Notes under the pieces: model-generated
Seen by the model: the letters and a program-made list of their open reading frames with translations, nothing else
Database searches by the model: none
Told to the model about the DNA's origin: nothing
Shown here: piece after piece, positions 33,753 through 46,015 of the stretch
How positions within the stretch are numbered: the stretch's first letter is position 1
Layout of the letters: the number at the start of each line of letters is the position of its first letter
Assembly (NCBI GenBank): GCA_914767885.1
Contig: CAJZBQ010000028.1
Location: 62,001-126,000, forward strand
Direction: 5' to 3'
Length of the DNA: 64,000 bases
Source of the DNA: Blepharisma stoltei
Taxonomy: Eukaryota > Ciliophora > Heterotrichea > Heterotrichida > Blepharismidae
Position numbers and translations under genes: made by a program

Positions 33753-34055
33753 ATGGGCTGCGTAGAATCTTATAAAGAACATGAAGAAATTGACATATCT
33801 AATGATCCACCAAAATTAACCAGATCCGCTCTGAACATGCTGTCAACAGAAGACCAATTTGATGACATAGACTTAGAATCTCCAAAGGAATTTTATATTT
33901 CTCCACAAAGTGTAAAGGGTAATGATGAGTTTTCTGACCATGAATCGCTAGTCGGGACAGTTCGTTCAACCTGCGTTTCTTTTCATAGAAACGAAAATGA
34001 GTTGGCGTTTCTTATTCCTTCGCCTAGGATACGAAAACAAAGCGATTTCCTATAA
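33753..34055 (+). CDS. Small N-acylated protein, 100 aa
   Basis: ATG 33753 is chosen because MGCVES is a strong myristoylation/palmitoylation signal; an upstream in-frame ATG adds only five residues. The rest is polar and Ser/Asp-rich (TEDQFDDIDLESPKEF) with no known domain. Membrane-attached regulator is a guess from the N-terminus. Confidence 0.65.
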   Translation: MGCVESYKEHEEIDISNDPPKLTRSALNMLSTEDQFDDIDLESPKEFYISPQSVKGNDEFSDHESLVGTVRSTCVSFHRNENELAFLIPSPRIRKQSDFL

Positions 34056-34741
34056 ATCTTTTTAATGCTGTCGTTAAAGAAATTTCTTTAATTAAGAAGT
34101 GTTTTACTCTTTTAAATGAAAATTAAACTAATTTTGAAATGAGAAATTGTCTACAATAATTTAGGAAGGTGGAAAACAAGCGCAGGAATAAAATTGTGGG
34201 TTGATATTAACAGAAGGGACATATTTGTCTTTAATGGTGGTATAATAGATATGCTGGAATTGATAAGTTCTTGAAATTGTTTATATATTGTTAAGGCTTA
34301 TTATTTCATTGTTAATTTATTGCTATTAAATGGATAATAAATGGGTTTTTTCTATCCTGTTTGCTTTTTGAGTAAGCCAATAATCTATTGTTTTGGTTAA
34401 TTTTTTATCAAAAATCTCAATGAATGACTATTCGAAGAAAAAATTTAATTTAATTTCAGATGGAAGGTATCTTAAACATAATAATATTTTTATAATAATC
34501 CTTACTATTAATTAAAATATTTTATATAGTCTGTGGACAAATTTCTGATTGGCAGAAGATGATATAAAATCATTATACTAAACAAATTATTCGTATTAGA
34601 TTAATTTTTAAAGGAAAGGGAACTTAGGAAAATGATACTTTTGCTCGTTTATTTTTAAAAACTTGTTAAATTTAATTTTAACAGATGACGTCTGCTCATC
34701 CTAAAAGGCTTTATATGCCTAATTTATAATAAATCGAAAAA
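34056..34741. other. Intergenic region
   Basis: AT-rich, about 690 bp, nothing supported. Confidence 0.5.
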
Positions 34742-35486
34742 ATGTCTTCTATTATCTATGCCCTCGTAGTCAGAGATCCTGATATTGTTTTATCGGAATA
34801 TTCCCGAGCCCAAGGCAATTTCCCTCAAATTACAAGAAACATTCTTTCTAAATTACCCAGAAGTGGCAAATTCTCTTACACATATAACGAAAAATACTGC
34901 TATCATTACATCTCTGAAGAAAATATCGTCTTCATTTGCCTTTCAGACGCAGAATTCCCTAGGAGAATCTGCTTTTTATTTCTAGACGATATAAAATCAA
35001 ACTTTATGAAGCGCTATGGGCAGGTTGTTAACACAGTAATAGCATTTGGTGTAAATGCAGAATTTGCTGAAGTTTTGAAGACTCGGATGATTTATTTTAA
35101 TACAGATCCAAATGCAGATAAACTGCAAACTATTAGATCTAGTGGGTTTTTTTTTATTATTTTTTTAATATAATTTTATATGAATTTTGGGATTTATTTA
35201 AAATAAATAATTTTATTAAAATTGATCTAGTGTAGACCAAGTCAAAAATATTATGATAGAAAATATTGATAAAGTGCTAGCAAGAGGTGAAAAAGTGGAA
35301 TTATTAGTGAAAAAATCAGAAGTTATGAGTGAGCAAGCAATTACGATGAAAAAAAGAGCAATCCAAGTAAGGAGAAAAATGTGGTTTCAGAATATCAAAC
35401 TATATTTAGTGTGTGGCTGTGTATTTTTGTTTTTGCTTCTTTTACTTATGATGTCTGTATGCTCTCCAGACTTTTCAGAGTGTTAA
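34742..35486 (+). CDS. Longin R-SNARE (VAMP7-like)
   Basis: The N-terminal longin domain (residues about 1-110: IIYALVVRDPDIVLSEY, FSYTYNEKYCYHYI, FLFLDDIKSNFMKRYG) is followed by an R-SNARE coil (VDQVKNIMIENIDKVLARGEKVELLVKKSE; central Arg in VLARGEK) and one C-terminal membrane anchor (LYLVCGCVFLFLLLLLMM). An 88-bp IES (35140-35227) with 9-bp direct repeats GATCTAGTG splits the linker just before the SNARE coil. The family drives endosome/lysosome or secretory fusion. Confidence 0.94.
35140..35227. other. IES, 88 bp, 9-bp direct repeats, in longin SNARE
   Basis: GATCTAGTG (containing TA) at both edges. Removal restores LQTIRSSVDQVKNIM. Confidence 0.93.
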
Positions 35487-35709
35487 TACGTAGCGATAAT
35501 CTAATTAGCATAATAATTTGGCTTACTAAACCTAAATGAGTATCATATTAATATACACATTTACCCAAAATTTTTCAATTTTAAAGCACTTACTTATAAA
35601 CTAAATCATTTTTCCTATAAACCTATTAAGAATTTATAAGAATAAGCTTGAAATTTAGTCAATCTTCACAATTTATTAGCCTAATATCTGGCGTTAAATT
35701 AATTAATAA

Positions 35710-36815
35710 ATGAAAGCTAACACCCAGCAGTTCCAAACCTTCGACTATACACTTGACGATGAAACAGTCCAAGAAATCGTTTCGAAATTCACAAATAGAA
35801 ACCCTTCAGTCGACAAACTTCCAGCACTCCGCAAGCCTTTTAAGATTGACTCTTCTCTAATCCAAGTAAAAATAATTAGGCAGCTGAATATGAAGCCAAA
35901 GTATGGCTAGAACGTCGAATTCCAGCCCAGCAGGTAAAGCACCAAACCCTTGAAGACTTATTGCGAGCTCTTTTCAGTGCCTTATCAGTTGATGAGAACG
36001 GAAAAGTCAATGGTTTACGCATTGTTGAGCAGCTAATTTCTCTTGGCCTCGCTTCAGAGCCTGCTTCTTTAATCAAAGTACACCTTATATAGATTTTATG
36101 TGCTGCTTTTAAAGAGCCAAACATAAATAAGCTGACTTTATCGCTCCATGATATGATGCTATTTTGTTCAGGTGACCGTAGGACTGACTATATTTTGGAA
36201 AAATTAAATTTTTATGCTGAAAATTACCGTTCCCCGTCCCCAATTCTCCACTCAAACCTAATCCTCCCTAACGCTCCTTCTATTTTTGCTAGACCTATTT
36301 CAATGGAGCCTCCAAAGCGAAAACACGCGATATCTCATACAGCCAGGACCCAAAGCGTCACTAAAAAGAAAAATTTGACGATGGCAGACCATTTAAATAT
36401 CGTAAATGAATGGTGGAAAGAAATTGATAATAAAAACGAAGGGTTTGTGGACAGTGAAGAAGTCGCGATTAAATTAATAGAAAAAAGGATAGTTGCTAAC
36501 AGCTTAGAAGCTAAAAAACTAGTTGGCCCTGGGGAAAGCAAAACTGGGAAGGCAAATTATCAGCAGTTTCAGCAGATTTTTGCAAGAAGTATGCTGAAAG
36601 GGTCGTTATTAAGCTTGGCTGACAGACTGTCAGAAGGCCCGCTTGCGAAGCCTTTTTTTACAGCTGCCATGAAGCTGTCTGCTTATAAGAGAAAATTATT
36701 GATCGCCAGAATCAAGCCAAATGAAGCAAATATTACTCAAGAAGAAGGCGAAAATGCTTTAAAAGCGATTGAAAAATATAAAAGATACGTCAGGTCAATA
36801 TCCCCAACTAAATAA
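35710..36815 (+). CDS. EF-hand-like protein of unknown function
   Basis: Introns at 35866-35879 (gtaaaaataattag, only 14 nt as written) and near 36077-36091 (gtacaccttatatag, 15 nt) join three exons. The middle region (VNEWWKEIDNKNEGFVDSEE) looks like an EF-hand with a partial loop; a second helical pair follows (GKANYQQFQQIFARSML). The N-terminal part is helical (LEDLLRALFSALSVDENGKVN, also EF-hand-like). There is a basic/Pro linker between. No orthologue is recognised. Ca-binding is possible. Confidence 0.7.
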
Positions 36816-36849
36816 TTTTTAATGTAAATTTGACATTTTGATAAAAATA

Positions 36850-38401
36850 ATGAATTCGGCTGGGCTCACAAATGATCAATCAGAAGCTCTTGTGAACTTC
36901 CAAGCTATCACTGAGTGCTGGGATAATTCAATAGCAATGCAGATTATGAGGAAACATAATTGGGATGTAACAGCAGCATCAAATGAGTATTTCGCATTTT
37001 TTTCGGCTGAAGCACAAATGCAAGACAGAAACAACTATTCTTGTTTTATTAAATAATTAAAAAAATTTCATATAAAGTAAAAATAAAAATTTTTAATATA
37101 TATTGTAATTAATTAAATATTAATTATTTATAAAATAATAGAAATAATGACCAATTAATTAAGGAGTGAATAAATGATATATGATCGACCTGAGCCAAGA
37201 CAAGAACCTCCTATAATAAATCAAAACCAAAATCAAGCTCAGCAAGCAGCTCCACAAACCGAATCATACTGGTCAATTAAGTCTTGGATTACCTGAGGAG
37301 CTAAAGGAATATATTCAGGCGCTAGCAACATATTATGAAATATCTATACCTTTGTAAAACCTCCTGTGATTCAAGAAGCTGAATCTGCAAGTGCCAGAGC
37401 ATTTGTGACGTCTCTACAAAATTTAGGGATTCATGAAATTCCTCCGTTTAGCATACGAAATTTATCAGAAGTCCTACAAGATGGCCAAAGCATAAACAGG
37501 CCAGTTCTTGTATATATAAACTCAAGAGACGTCCCTGCTGGCTATTTAAGAGAAGTTATATGCCACGAGGTGTCAATTGCTTTGATTGCAGAAAGTTATT
37601 TAATATGGGGAGTTGACGAAAATTCTCAGGATGGGATTAATGCAATAAGGCAGCTACAAGTTACTGCATTGCCTACTCTGGCTGTTGTGCAAGGTAGAAA
37701 TAATGGCAGGCCACAAGTTTTAGATATACTAATTTATTTTGTATTTTTATATTATCATAAAACCATTTATAATTCAATTAAATAAGGAATAGACTGGAAG
37801 GCTGTGCTTCTTTTGACACTTATCTAGAATTTTTAGAAAGAAATTCAGTCCAAAATGTGGCTGGAGTGGACCCAGATTTGCATCAAGAAAGATTAATAAG
37901 GGAACAGCAAGATAGGGAGCTTGAAGAAGCAGAAAGGATTACAAGGGAGCGATATAGAGCAGAAGAACTCAAAAGGGCTCAGATTAAAAAGGAACAAGAG
38001 GAAGAAATGAGAAAACAGCAGGAAGAAGAACAAAGGAGGAAACAAAAAGAAGAAAGCATAGGCGAAGAGCCGAACCCAGGACCAGATATTGCTCTAATTA
38101 GTTTTAGGTTGCCTGATGGGAAAAAAATCGAAAGAAGATTTTATATCTATTTATTGGGATATTATAAAAATCTTAATATTTTTCTGTCTAAAATAATAAT
38201 TAGACCCACGTTTAATGGTTCTTTATGGTATATAAAGAAAAACAAATAGAAACCCTTTACGATTTTATCGAAACTTTATCCCTCAGAAACTTCGAAATCG
38301 TTACAAATTTCCCATCAAAGGTGCTAGATCAAAAACAAATAACCCTTGAAGCTGCAGGACTGTTCCCGAAATCTATTGTCTATGTCAGAGACACTTCATA
38401 A
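36850..38401 (+). CDS. FAF2/UBXD8-like protein (UBA-UAS-UBX)
   Basis: In order: UBA-like N-terminus (FQAITECWDNSIAMQIMRKHNWDV begins it), a hydrophobic membrane region (SIKSWITWGAKGIYSGASNI), a UAS thioredoxin-like domain (INRPVLVYINSRDVPAGYL, VTALPTLAVV), a long Glu/Arg/Gln coiled coil and a UBX domain (RLPDGKKIERRF ... LYDFIETL ... GLFPKSIVYVRD). Three IESs are removed: 37036-37179, 37725-37789 and 38142-38230. Several UGA are Trp. The family recruits the p97/Cdc48 ATPase to ER or lipid-droplet membranes for degradation. ATG 36850 is the first in-frame ATG. Confidence 0.92.
37036..37179. other. IES, 144 bp, TA-bounded, in FAF2-like gene
   Basis: Removal joins MQDRNNY to DRPEPRQEPP. Confidence 0.85.
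37725..37789. other. IES, 65 bp, TA-bounded, in FAF2-like gene
   Basis: Removal restores RPQVLDRLEGCASFDTYLE inside the UAS domain. Confidence 0.94.
38142..38230. other. IES, 89 bp, TA-bounded, in FAF2-like gene
   Basis: Removal restores IERRFYKEKQIETLYDFIE inside the UBX domain. Confidence 0.93.
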
Positions 38402-38484
38402 ATAATTGCTTAAGGTTTGCTAATTTCTTTAAAAAACCCAAACAATTTCTTCTAATTTTTTTCATAAAAATTCATATTTAAAAA

Positions 38485-39501
38485 ATGCAAGGTCTATCCA
38501 AGTTAATAATTAGACCGTTCAGAGAAAGATACTCAGCTGAGAAAGATCTAGGGCCTAAAAACTTTATAGTCAAAGGAAAAGTCTTTACCCGCAAGGATTT
38601 CGCAATAATAAATTCTCGAGGCCTTGCTATCCAGTGCAGCTGGTTCTTACCTAAGTTTTCAAGGATCGCATATCCCTGCATGATATACTGTCACGGTAAC
38701 TGTGGAAGCCGCTGTGACTCTTTGGATATTGCGAAGGCTCTATTGCCAGTGGACATTTCAGTTTTTACCTTTGATTTTACAGGCTCTGGACTATCTGAAG
38801 GCGATTATGTAACCCTAGGCTACTATGAAAGTTGGGATATCAAAACTGTCGTAGAGTATATAAGGGAAAGTGGGCATGCCTCATCAATTGGACTATGGGG
38901 AAGGTCAATGGGAGCGGCTTCGAGCATTTTATATGCATCTTGTGATCCTATGATTTCTGTGCTAGTTTTGGACTCACCGTTTACGTCGCTTAAGCAGGTT
39001 ACTGAAGATTTATTGACATCTTATAAACTCCCAGCGATACTTTATAAATACTTATTTCAGTCAATTAGAGAACATATAATTGCCATTGCAAATTTTGACA
39101 TTTTAGAAGTAAGTCCAATCAAATTTGCACAGTACTGCCAGATGCCAGCCATCTTTATGCATGGAGTTAAAGACAAGCTCGTCCCGATTTCACAGTCTAG
39201 AGAGCTTTATGATGTGTATTCTGCTGATAAGTACTTATTGGAGCTAGGAGGTGGACATAATTCTCCGAGGCCTGCACAAGTTTTGGAGCGGGTAATTGAA
39301 ATTTTAACAGAAGTGCTAGATTCTCCACAGCCTTCACAAGAATATCTTGAAGAAGGGATGAAAACAATTCGAGGTTTGCCTCCAAGTTTTATTACAGATT
39401 TAACTGTTTTTTGCATTTTTCACAGAATAAGGCTACAAAATAATTATTTTAAGGCACTGGCTTTGCCAGTGCTAAATACTATTCAATATTTTTGAGGATA
39501 A
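38485..39501 (+). CDS. ABHD17-type alpha/beta hydrolase
   Basis: The fold is clear: oxyanion region YCHGNCGSRCD, nucleophile elbow GLWGRSMGAASS (Ser), acid FMHGVKDKLVPIS (Asp), and a His in GGGHNSPRP. It is intronless. UGA at 39493-39495 reads as Trp and the protein ends at UAA 39499. The N-terminus (LIIRPFRERYSAE) matches the ABHD17/Bem46-like pattern with a preceding basic segment. ABHD17 members depalmitoylate proteins; substrate here is unknown. Confidence 0.88.
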
Positions 39502-39561
39502 AATCAATGTTTCTTTGAAGCATTAATTACATGTATTTTACTTTAATTTCTTATTTTAATT

Positions 39562-40101
39562 ATGAAAGCGAGAAAAACTCCTACAAGCCCGTTTAGGAAA
39601 GGAGAAAACAGAAGGAAAAATAATTTAGATGAAGAGCAGCTAGCTGAAATTAAAGAAGCTTTTGATTTGTTTGATACTGAGCATTCTAATGAAATAGATG
39701 CAAGAGAATTAAAAGCGGCAATGCGAGCTTTAGGTTTTGAATTAAAGAAAAATGATATAAGACAGATCATGCAAGATCTAGACAAAGACGTAACTGAAAA
39801 AATCGATTTTACCCAATTTCTATCAATAATGGCTCCAAGAATGTCCCAAAAAGATACACGTGAGCAGATCATGAAAATTTTTAAGCTGTTTAACGAAGAA
39901 AAAAATGGGAAAATCTCTTTTCGGGATTTAAAAAGAGTTGCGACTGAGCTAGGAGAAAGTCTAAACGACGATGACCTTCATTCAATGATAGAAGAAGCTG
40001 ATAAAGATGGGGACGGACTGCTAAGTTTTGATGAGTTTTACAGAGTCATGAAGAAGCGAGGCAATGATCCTCTTCAAGATATTGATAGTGATAGCGACTA
40101 A
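39562..40101 (+). CDS. Centrin
   Basis: Four EF-hands after a basic N-terminus: loop 1 [12 protein letters not shown], loop 2 [12 protein letters not shown] (degenerate), loop 3 [12 protein letters not shown] (degenerate at position 1), loop 4 [12 protein letters not shown] (canonical). [17 protein letters not shown] and [17 protein letters not shown] are centrin signatures. 179 aa, no interruption. Centrins build basal bodies and, in ciliates, contractile cortical fibres. Confidence 0.93.
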   Translation: MKARKTPTSPFRKGENRRKNNLDEEQLAEIKEAFDLFDTEHSNEIDARELKAAMRALGFELKKNDIRQIMQDLDKDVTEKIDFTQFLSIMAPRMSQKDTREQIMKIFKLFNEEKNGKISFRDLKRVATELGESLNDDDLHSMIEEADKDGDGLLSFDEFYRVMKKRGNDPLQDIDSDSD

Positions 40102-40121
40102 TTAAAATAACTACAAATTAT

Positions 40122-42686
40122 TTATCTCGCGTTAGCTGATGTGTAATATGAGTCTTCACACACAATCATCTGATATATAAGGGGTATATACTTTACATTT
40201 TCAACTCCCACGATTTCATGAAGCTGCTGGTTTTCTTCATCTTCAGGTGGAGGGTTCTATATAAATCTTACTGATAAATATTCGTAAGCTTGGATAAACC
40301 TTGACATCCCAAATTAATATGGTGACGAAATATGTCCTTGACGACGCACCACTTTGGGTGCCAAAATAGTTTTTATAGCCTAAATCAAGGTTTAGGCACT
40401 TTAATTCTAACCCTTAGCCAAATTATTGCTGCCGTATGGGGTCGGTGAACATTGGAGTCAGCTGGCGACCATTCCAGTCCAGGTATTAGTTATCCGGATG
40501 GTTTTCGGGCTACAGGTCTTTTCCTACTGAATCCGGAAGGCCGTAGTTTCTTTTTCCTGGGTGCCACACTTCCCAAGGTGGATGATAGGAGGCATCGAGC
40601 TCTTTGCCTTCATAGCACCCGCAAGACGTGAAGCAAGAGGAGTCTTTCTACCCGTCGAGACTCAAGGATAGCAGTGCAAGGCCCGAGTAGACCACTGTAA
40701 GGGCGACCGGATTCCTCCGGCAAGCAGGCTCCGGTGTTCGCAAGCGTGCGGAGGTATCCAATCTGTAAAACTTTAAGCCCTTTAACATTAATCTTGACAT
40801 CCCAATGCGGGACTCTAAATAGCATCTCAGCGTTTCTATTCTGGCAAAAGCTGAGTCATTTTCACTGATTCCAGGCAATGGAACTCCTTCTGGTGTTAGG
40901 AAATTAGCTCTGGCTGGCTGATTTTCTTCAAATGACTCTTCATCTTCGTTGTGATTAGTTTCTAAGCCTTCTCGTAAGCATTTTATGATGTCTTCATATC
41001 TGCTTTGTTCTCTTGAGGCTCGCTTTTTTTCCTCACTAAATTCACTTCTGTTTCTTGGCTGCAAAATTCGCTCTTTTTTTCTCTCTTCTAATGGAGTATG
41101 TGGTCTGGAGCTTTCTTCATTTCGGGAGTCCCTTGATAAGCTTATTTGTGGGTCTTTAATGCTGTCTTGTTTTTCTTCAGATTGAGGCTCTCTAGATTTA
41201 GGATTATTAAAAGTGAAGCGTTAGCCATCTTGGTAACGCAGCCACCAAAGATCTCTCTTGCGGAAGGTTCTACCGCATTCGACTTTAGCCCAAAGGGTCT
41301 ATCTCCCTTACGAGTGCCCTTTCGGTACTTTCTGTCTCCTCCTTGCCTTGAGGCTTCAGTCTTGAGTGCTTATGGATTTTTTTTACCGCCCTATTATGAA
41401 CGATTTTAGTAGCTTGATTCCAAGGATTAGTTCCTTGAAGACTATCGAATTCCGAAGTGCTTTTCTTCGACAGCTACAGGAAGAAGACTACTCCTCTGCA
41501 GCCTAGGCTGTCCTGGTAGAGGAATGCACATGGGTACTCGGATTCAAAGGATTTGCTGACCGCCTCTATTCCAACCATAGGAAAGTAACCAAAACCTACC
41601 CGGATACACATTCTTGATTCTCGGCTCAGAGTCCGTCCAAGTTCGCTTTGGCCATGAGGTCTGGATTGCTGCGCCAAGAGGGCAGGTTGGCACGTGTCGC
41701 AATTTTAATGTATAGTAGGCTCTCTAGGTATAGCTGATTTTTCGGATTCGTGCTTTGAAATTGTTAGAGCTAAAATATCAGGGATCCTTGAGCTTAAAAA
41801 GTCTTTCTCGAGGATTCGTTTTATAGATGGACGTTTGTGGGGGTCTTTTTGAAGCATTTCGTCTATTAGGTCTTTTAGATTTTGGGAATAGACAGATGGG
41901 ATTGAAGGGTAAGTCCCTCTTAAAATTTTAACCACCAGGCCTTTCATTGAGCTGGCGTCAAAAGCATGTCTCAGAGTGACCATCTCATAAAGGATGCAGC
42001 CTAGACTTCAGATATCAGATTTCTGGTTGTATGGCTTCTCTTGGCATATTTCAGGGGATAGATAATATGGCGTCCCAATAGCGGTTTGTGCGCAATCATA
42101 TGTATGCTGTAAGACCCTTGAAATTCCAAAGTCTCCTATTTTCACTTCTCCTTTAGAGGTTAAGAAAACATTTTGGGTTTTAAGATCTCTGTGAAGAATT
42201 TTTCTGTCATGGATATGCTTGATTGCTAACTCTAATAAAAGATAAGTCGTTTTTAAAAAAATTTCTAAAATGAATATGAAGTGTTAGGGCGTTAAGGTGT
42301 TAAAAATTTTATTAAGACTATATTATTATTGTAAAGAGTAAGCAAATTTGTACAAACCAATCTAGTAAAAGATTTTCAGGAAAACCTTTCCCTAATTGTT
42401 TTTGTTTTGCAATTTTCGAATACATATCTCCTCCATCTGCATAATCCATGACTATACACAAGCATCGCTTATCCATAAAACTTTCTCTATATGTGACAAT
42501 GTATGGATGCCTCATTGCTTTTAAAACATGAACTTCATTAAGCGCTTCTTCTTTTTGTTTTCTATCCATACGAGAAACATCAATAATTTTCATAACATAG
42601 AGTTTACGGTCAACAGTACTTTGAACAAGCACAGCATGCCCAAAACTTCCTTTACCAACTATTTTTACTTTGCGATATTTATCCAT
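40122..42686 (-). CDS. NEK-family kinase split by two SINE-like elements and an IES
   Basis: The kinase is complete once a 112-bp IES (42227-42338) is removed: [60 protein letters not shown]. Beyond it the tail carries R1a (41196-41716) between SAIPREP and QSEEKQDS, and R3 (40313-40792) between ESRIGMSR and FIQAYEYLS. Each leaves one duplication and the frame is kept. A 15-nt intron (40257-40271) precedes [11 protein letters not shown]. The extreme C-terminus ([21 protein letters not shown]) is the NEK1/5 C-terminal motif. Stop UAA at 40122. NEKs act on microtubules and cilia. Confidence 0.92.
40313..40792. mobile_element. GC-rich SINE-like element R3 (480 bp) in NEK gene
   Basis: It is flanked by CTTGACATCCCAA (40300-40312, 40793-40805), a 13-bp duplication without TA. 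GC-rich body; AT-rich edges. No protein-coding potential and no long terminal repeat. Confidence 0.85.
41196..41716. mobile_element. GC-rich SINE-like element R1a (521 bp) in NEK gene
   Basis: It is flanked by AGGCTCTCTAG (41185-41195, 41717-41727). Homologous along its length to R1b at 47493-48028. One end carries ATTTAGGATTATTA, also present in R1b. A tGGCGCAGCAATCC segment and TTTGAATCC on the minus strand are weakly like Pol III A and B boxes. Confidence 0.87.
42227..42338. other. IES, 112 bp, TA-bounded, in NEK gene
   Basis: Removal restores [20 protein letters not shown]. Confidence 0.95.
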
Positions 42687-43370
42687 TTATAATTCAAATA
42701 TAAGAACTCCTTATTTCAGTGCAAAATAAAATGGTGATGCTGACGGAAATATGACTACGAGGCGCGCTCCCTATGGAGTAGGTAGGACCAATCCTTCTTA
42801 TAGTAAGCCTTCAAGCTTGGGGATACCTTCCCGAATAGGGAAGTTTGGTTTCTCCCTTGAAGTTTTCCTGTCCCTGCCAAATAGGCTAGACAGGTTTTAC
42901 CTACCACATGGTCTTTCCTCATCGGAATCATCGGGGCACCCGACAGACAGTGGTTTTGCCAAGGAAGCTTATCCCCTGGACAGGTGATTAGGTCGGAAGT
43001 CCAAAATGGCGTCGGGCGAGAAATATGGTAGCATCAGAATCTCATTCTGGGTCTGTGGCAGAGCCGAGACTGGGAGATTGATTGTGGGATACCGCTTATA
43101 GCTATGTTTAATTTTTAATTTAATTTAATTTATTTCACTGCAATTTAAATTTATATCCCAACCGTCAACTGTATAAATTTAAGAAATATTTTATTCTTAA
43201 TTTTTATTATTATTTTATAAAAGAAATTACTCTCTGACAGACACTATAAGGTAATTATAGGTAAATTATTGAAGTTTCTAGGTTATTTTTATCAGTAAGA
43301 AAATAATAAAAATTGATTAAGAGTAAGGAAGTTTTAAAATTAAAAATAAGTCAACGCAATATATTTCAAA
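42687..43370. other. Intergenic region with a GC-rich repeat-like block
   Basis: About 42740-43095 is GC-rich and looks like another SINE-like element (R4). It contains CCAAAATGGCGTCGGGCG, reminiscent of the CCAAGATGGC end in R1a and R2d, and inverted GATGCT/AGCATC near its ends. No target duplication was found. The remainder is AT-rich. Confidence 0.5.
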
Positions 43371-45445
43371 TTAATAGCCTGCTATAAGCTTGCAGCCTCT
43401 TCTCATGTTTGTGCACCAATCAGCTGGTGCTTTTGCTGCAAACTTATTTACTAGGAAAGTTGGAATTAGCCCTTTGACGTCATTTTGAGTTATGATTGTA
43501 ACTTTGCATGACCTTTGAGTTACTGGTCGTATTACATATCCAGAAATCTTAATCTTAAGTTATTAATAGCGTTTTACGTCCACTACGGGGTAGCCTTGTC
43601 CAGAGCTGCCACCATATTTGTCCACATATCGGCCATGGACCTCTGGATCGATCCACTTTGATTCGCCAGGGCACGCGCAAACACAGCGTTTCGGCTTCGA
43701 AGGGCTTGGCTACCGCCACGGTTTTATACAACTCAGCTCCAGCACCTGTTCAGGCTAAGGGTCACCTTCGTCGGATGTGCTGAGGGGTAAAGATTTGAGC
43801 CTCTTGGGCGCACTAAGGAGCAGTTCCTCTGGTTATCCCTAGAGTTAAACCGCTGTTGCTGTGCAGAAGTTCTCGAGTAAAACTCAACCCCATAAATAAA
43901 ATTGCTTGAGGGAGAGAATATTAGCAGAGCTGATTTCGCTCGAACCGAATACCATTTTATTTATCACATATCCAGAAATCAATGTTTCTGCTCTGATCAC
44001 TCCTTTTCTTGGTGGCATCATAGGATGCTCCATGCTGATGAAATGAAGCATAATTGTATTTGGTTCAGGATAATTCCTGATCTCTATTCTTCTTTGAAGC
44101 CAATCTCTACGTGTAAGCCCGAATGGAGCTTTAATCATATATTCTTTTCCAGTATAATTGCTTTATATTCTAAATTATTTATTAAATCCTAATTTCCATT
44201 ATATTCTAGTCTGAAGTGCCTTATTCTAAAAGCTGATTTTATTTAAATTTAATAGTAAAGTACCTCATAATCCGGAGTTTTATCAATGACCTTAAATTCA
44301 TGAAAAAGTTTATCCCATTGAGTCCTTATCGAAGTATCCCAAATCGCCCTATACACAGTCTCCGCTGAATAATCGACCTCACAAAATGCTTTAATCATAC
44401 AAATGGGCGAGTCGCTTACCTTTTTTTGATAGCAATGAGTTCCAGGTTTATTAACAACATGTCTCCATACCTTTTCTGAATTTTCCTCTTTTTCAATTTC
44501 CAATAGAATATCAAAATCCTTCTGATACTTGTGAACAGAAACATCAATTTTAGCCGTATTGACATGATTTACTTCTTCTATTGACTGCTTTTTAACAATA
44601 TTTGATCAGGAAATGTCTAAGCTTTCTTTCCTTGACCTCGGCAGCTCGATGGATTTTTCTTCTTCATCGTCATCACTGCTGGCGCTTTGTTCAATGTCAG
44701 CTACTAAGCCTTTAAATGGGGGCGGAGGGGATTTTGGTGGGATAATTGACGAGGAAAAGCGCCTTTCTCCTGACCTATTGAGAGCTTCGATTTTTATAGA
44801 GACGTCTTTTTCATTGGCGACTGACTCAACATCGGATACAGAATCAGAAGGATCTTCTTGTTTAGCAAACATAGGAGGGTTAAACATATGTAATGATGAA
44901 GAGATCTCAGAAATAGCGTCAAGTCTTTCTTCATCTTTTCAATGCAACTTATGATAAGGGTGATGTCGGGTATATCCTGGAATACTTGCACGTCTTAATA
45001 GCAGTCTTTCGCTGGCTACTTGATTTTCATAATTTTTTTCTGAGAAAATGTCGCCTTTGTTTTTAATGAAATAATCTAAGTCGTTTAAAAGCTTACAAGA
45101 AAGGAAATTTGTGTTAGCTTGAGAAGAATGAATAGCTGGAAAACGCAAAACCTCCTCAACTAAATTTTCGTCATGAATTTGTGATCGTTGGAGAATTTTT
45201 TTGGTTTTTTTTCGAGAAATTAAAAATTCAATCTGTTTAACGACTTCTAGCTCACGGTCTTCTCTTTCTGGCGGCTCTTTTAAAAGCTGCATTATAGGGA
45301 TATAGATATGTTTTAGCCGTGCTGCTATTATAGTGGTATTTATGTTGAAATCTACTGAATATTTCAGCTCAGCTACAGAATTAATTAAAGCTGCGTGTGG
45401 GGCGTTTGTCCTTAAAAACTTCTTTAAGCGCCGGACTTTTTTCAT
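43371..45445 (-). CDS. START-domain lipid-binding protein
   Basis: The N-terminal 330 residues are helical, then Ser/Asp-rich. The START domain begins near HCYQKKVSD and includes AFCEVDYSAETVYRAIWD, QWDKLFHEFKVI, FGLTRRDWLQRR, MMPPRKGVIRAE, CKVTIITQNDVKGLIPTFLV and AADWCTNMRR-type APADWCTNM. A 98-bp IES (44155-44252) restores EVLYYTGKEYMIKAPFG, and a SINE-like element R2b (43549-43965) is removed from ISGYVIRPVTQRS. UGA read as Trp in the N-terminal part. START domains carry sterols or phospholipids. Confidence 0.92.
43549..43965 (-). mobile_element. GC-rich SINE-like element R2b (417 bp) in START gene
   Basis: It is flanked by ACATATCCAGAAATC (43534-43548, 43966-43980). It has the same body and CCCATAAATAAAAT stem-loop end as R2a, with about four fifths identity by eye. 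Confidence 0.9.
44155..44252. other. IES, 98 bp, TA-bounded, in START gene
   Basis: Removal restores YEVLYYTGKEYMIKAPFG. Confidence 0.9.
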
Positions 45446-45589
45446 TATTTCATTATTGTGAAGCTGCAGGATAAAAGCAGGTCGAAATTCGTTTATGCTT
45501 ATTTATAATAAATATGTGCATTCTTACTATCATATTTACTATATGAAATAAATAATAGTTGTCTGCAGGAAATTTAAATTTATTATTTC

Positions 45590-46015
45590 TTAGAATATTA
45601 CTTGTTCTAAAATTCCTGCGTAGTCAGAAATTGGGACTTTTGATTTTTTAAGTTTTTTCATAAATTGAAGTAGGCAATATAATCTAAGCTCATACTCTTT
45701 TTCTCTTGTAATATTATTTCGAGGTATTTTATGTCTTTTTCATCTTCGGCCTAATACATGGCCAATGCCCAGACCGAGAATTCCTCCAACAACACCTCCT
45801 ACAACAGTAGCTCCTGTGAAAATAACAAATCCTAATACAGCAAGTATTGAGCCTCCAAGAATGGTCCCGATATAGCGCTTATCTGTCACTCCTGTTGTTT
45901 CAAATATTTTTTGTATGCTTAGCTCATAAGAATTAAGTTCAGGTTGTACAGCTTGAGGGAAAATTTCCGATAATGTTATACAGCTTCTGGTTTTCCTATG
46001 CTTTCTCAAGCTCAT
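45590..46015 (-). CDS. Glycine-zipper membrane protein, 141 aa
   Basis: A Gly-rich hydrophobic hairpin (residues about 48-90, with GGSILAVLGFVIF and VVGGVVGGILGLGIGHVLG) follows a basic Ser-containing N-terminus. A basic tail follows (WKRHKIPRNN; the W is UGA) with a leucine-rich helix. Stop UAA 45590. No family recognised; the glycine spacing suggests tight helix packing in a membrane. Confidence 0.65.
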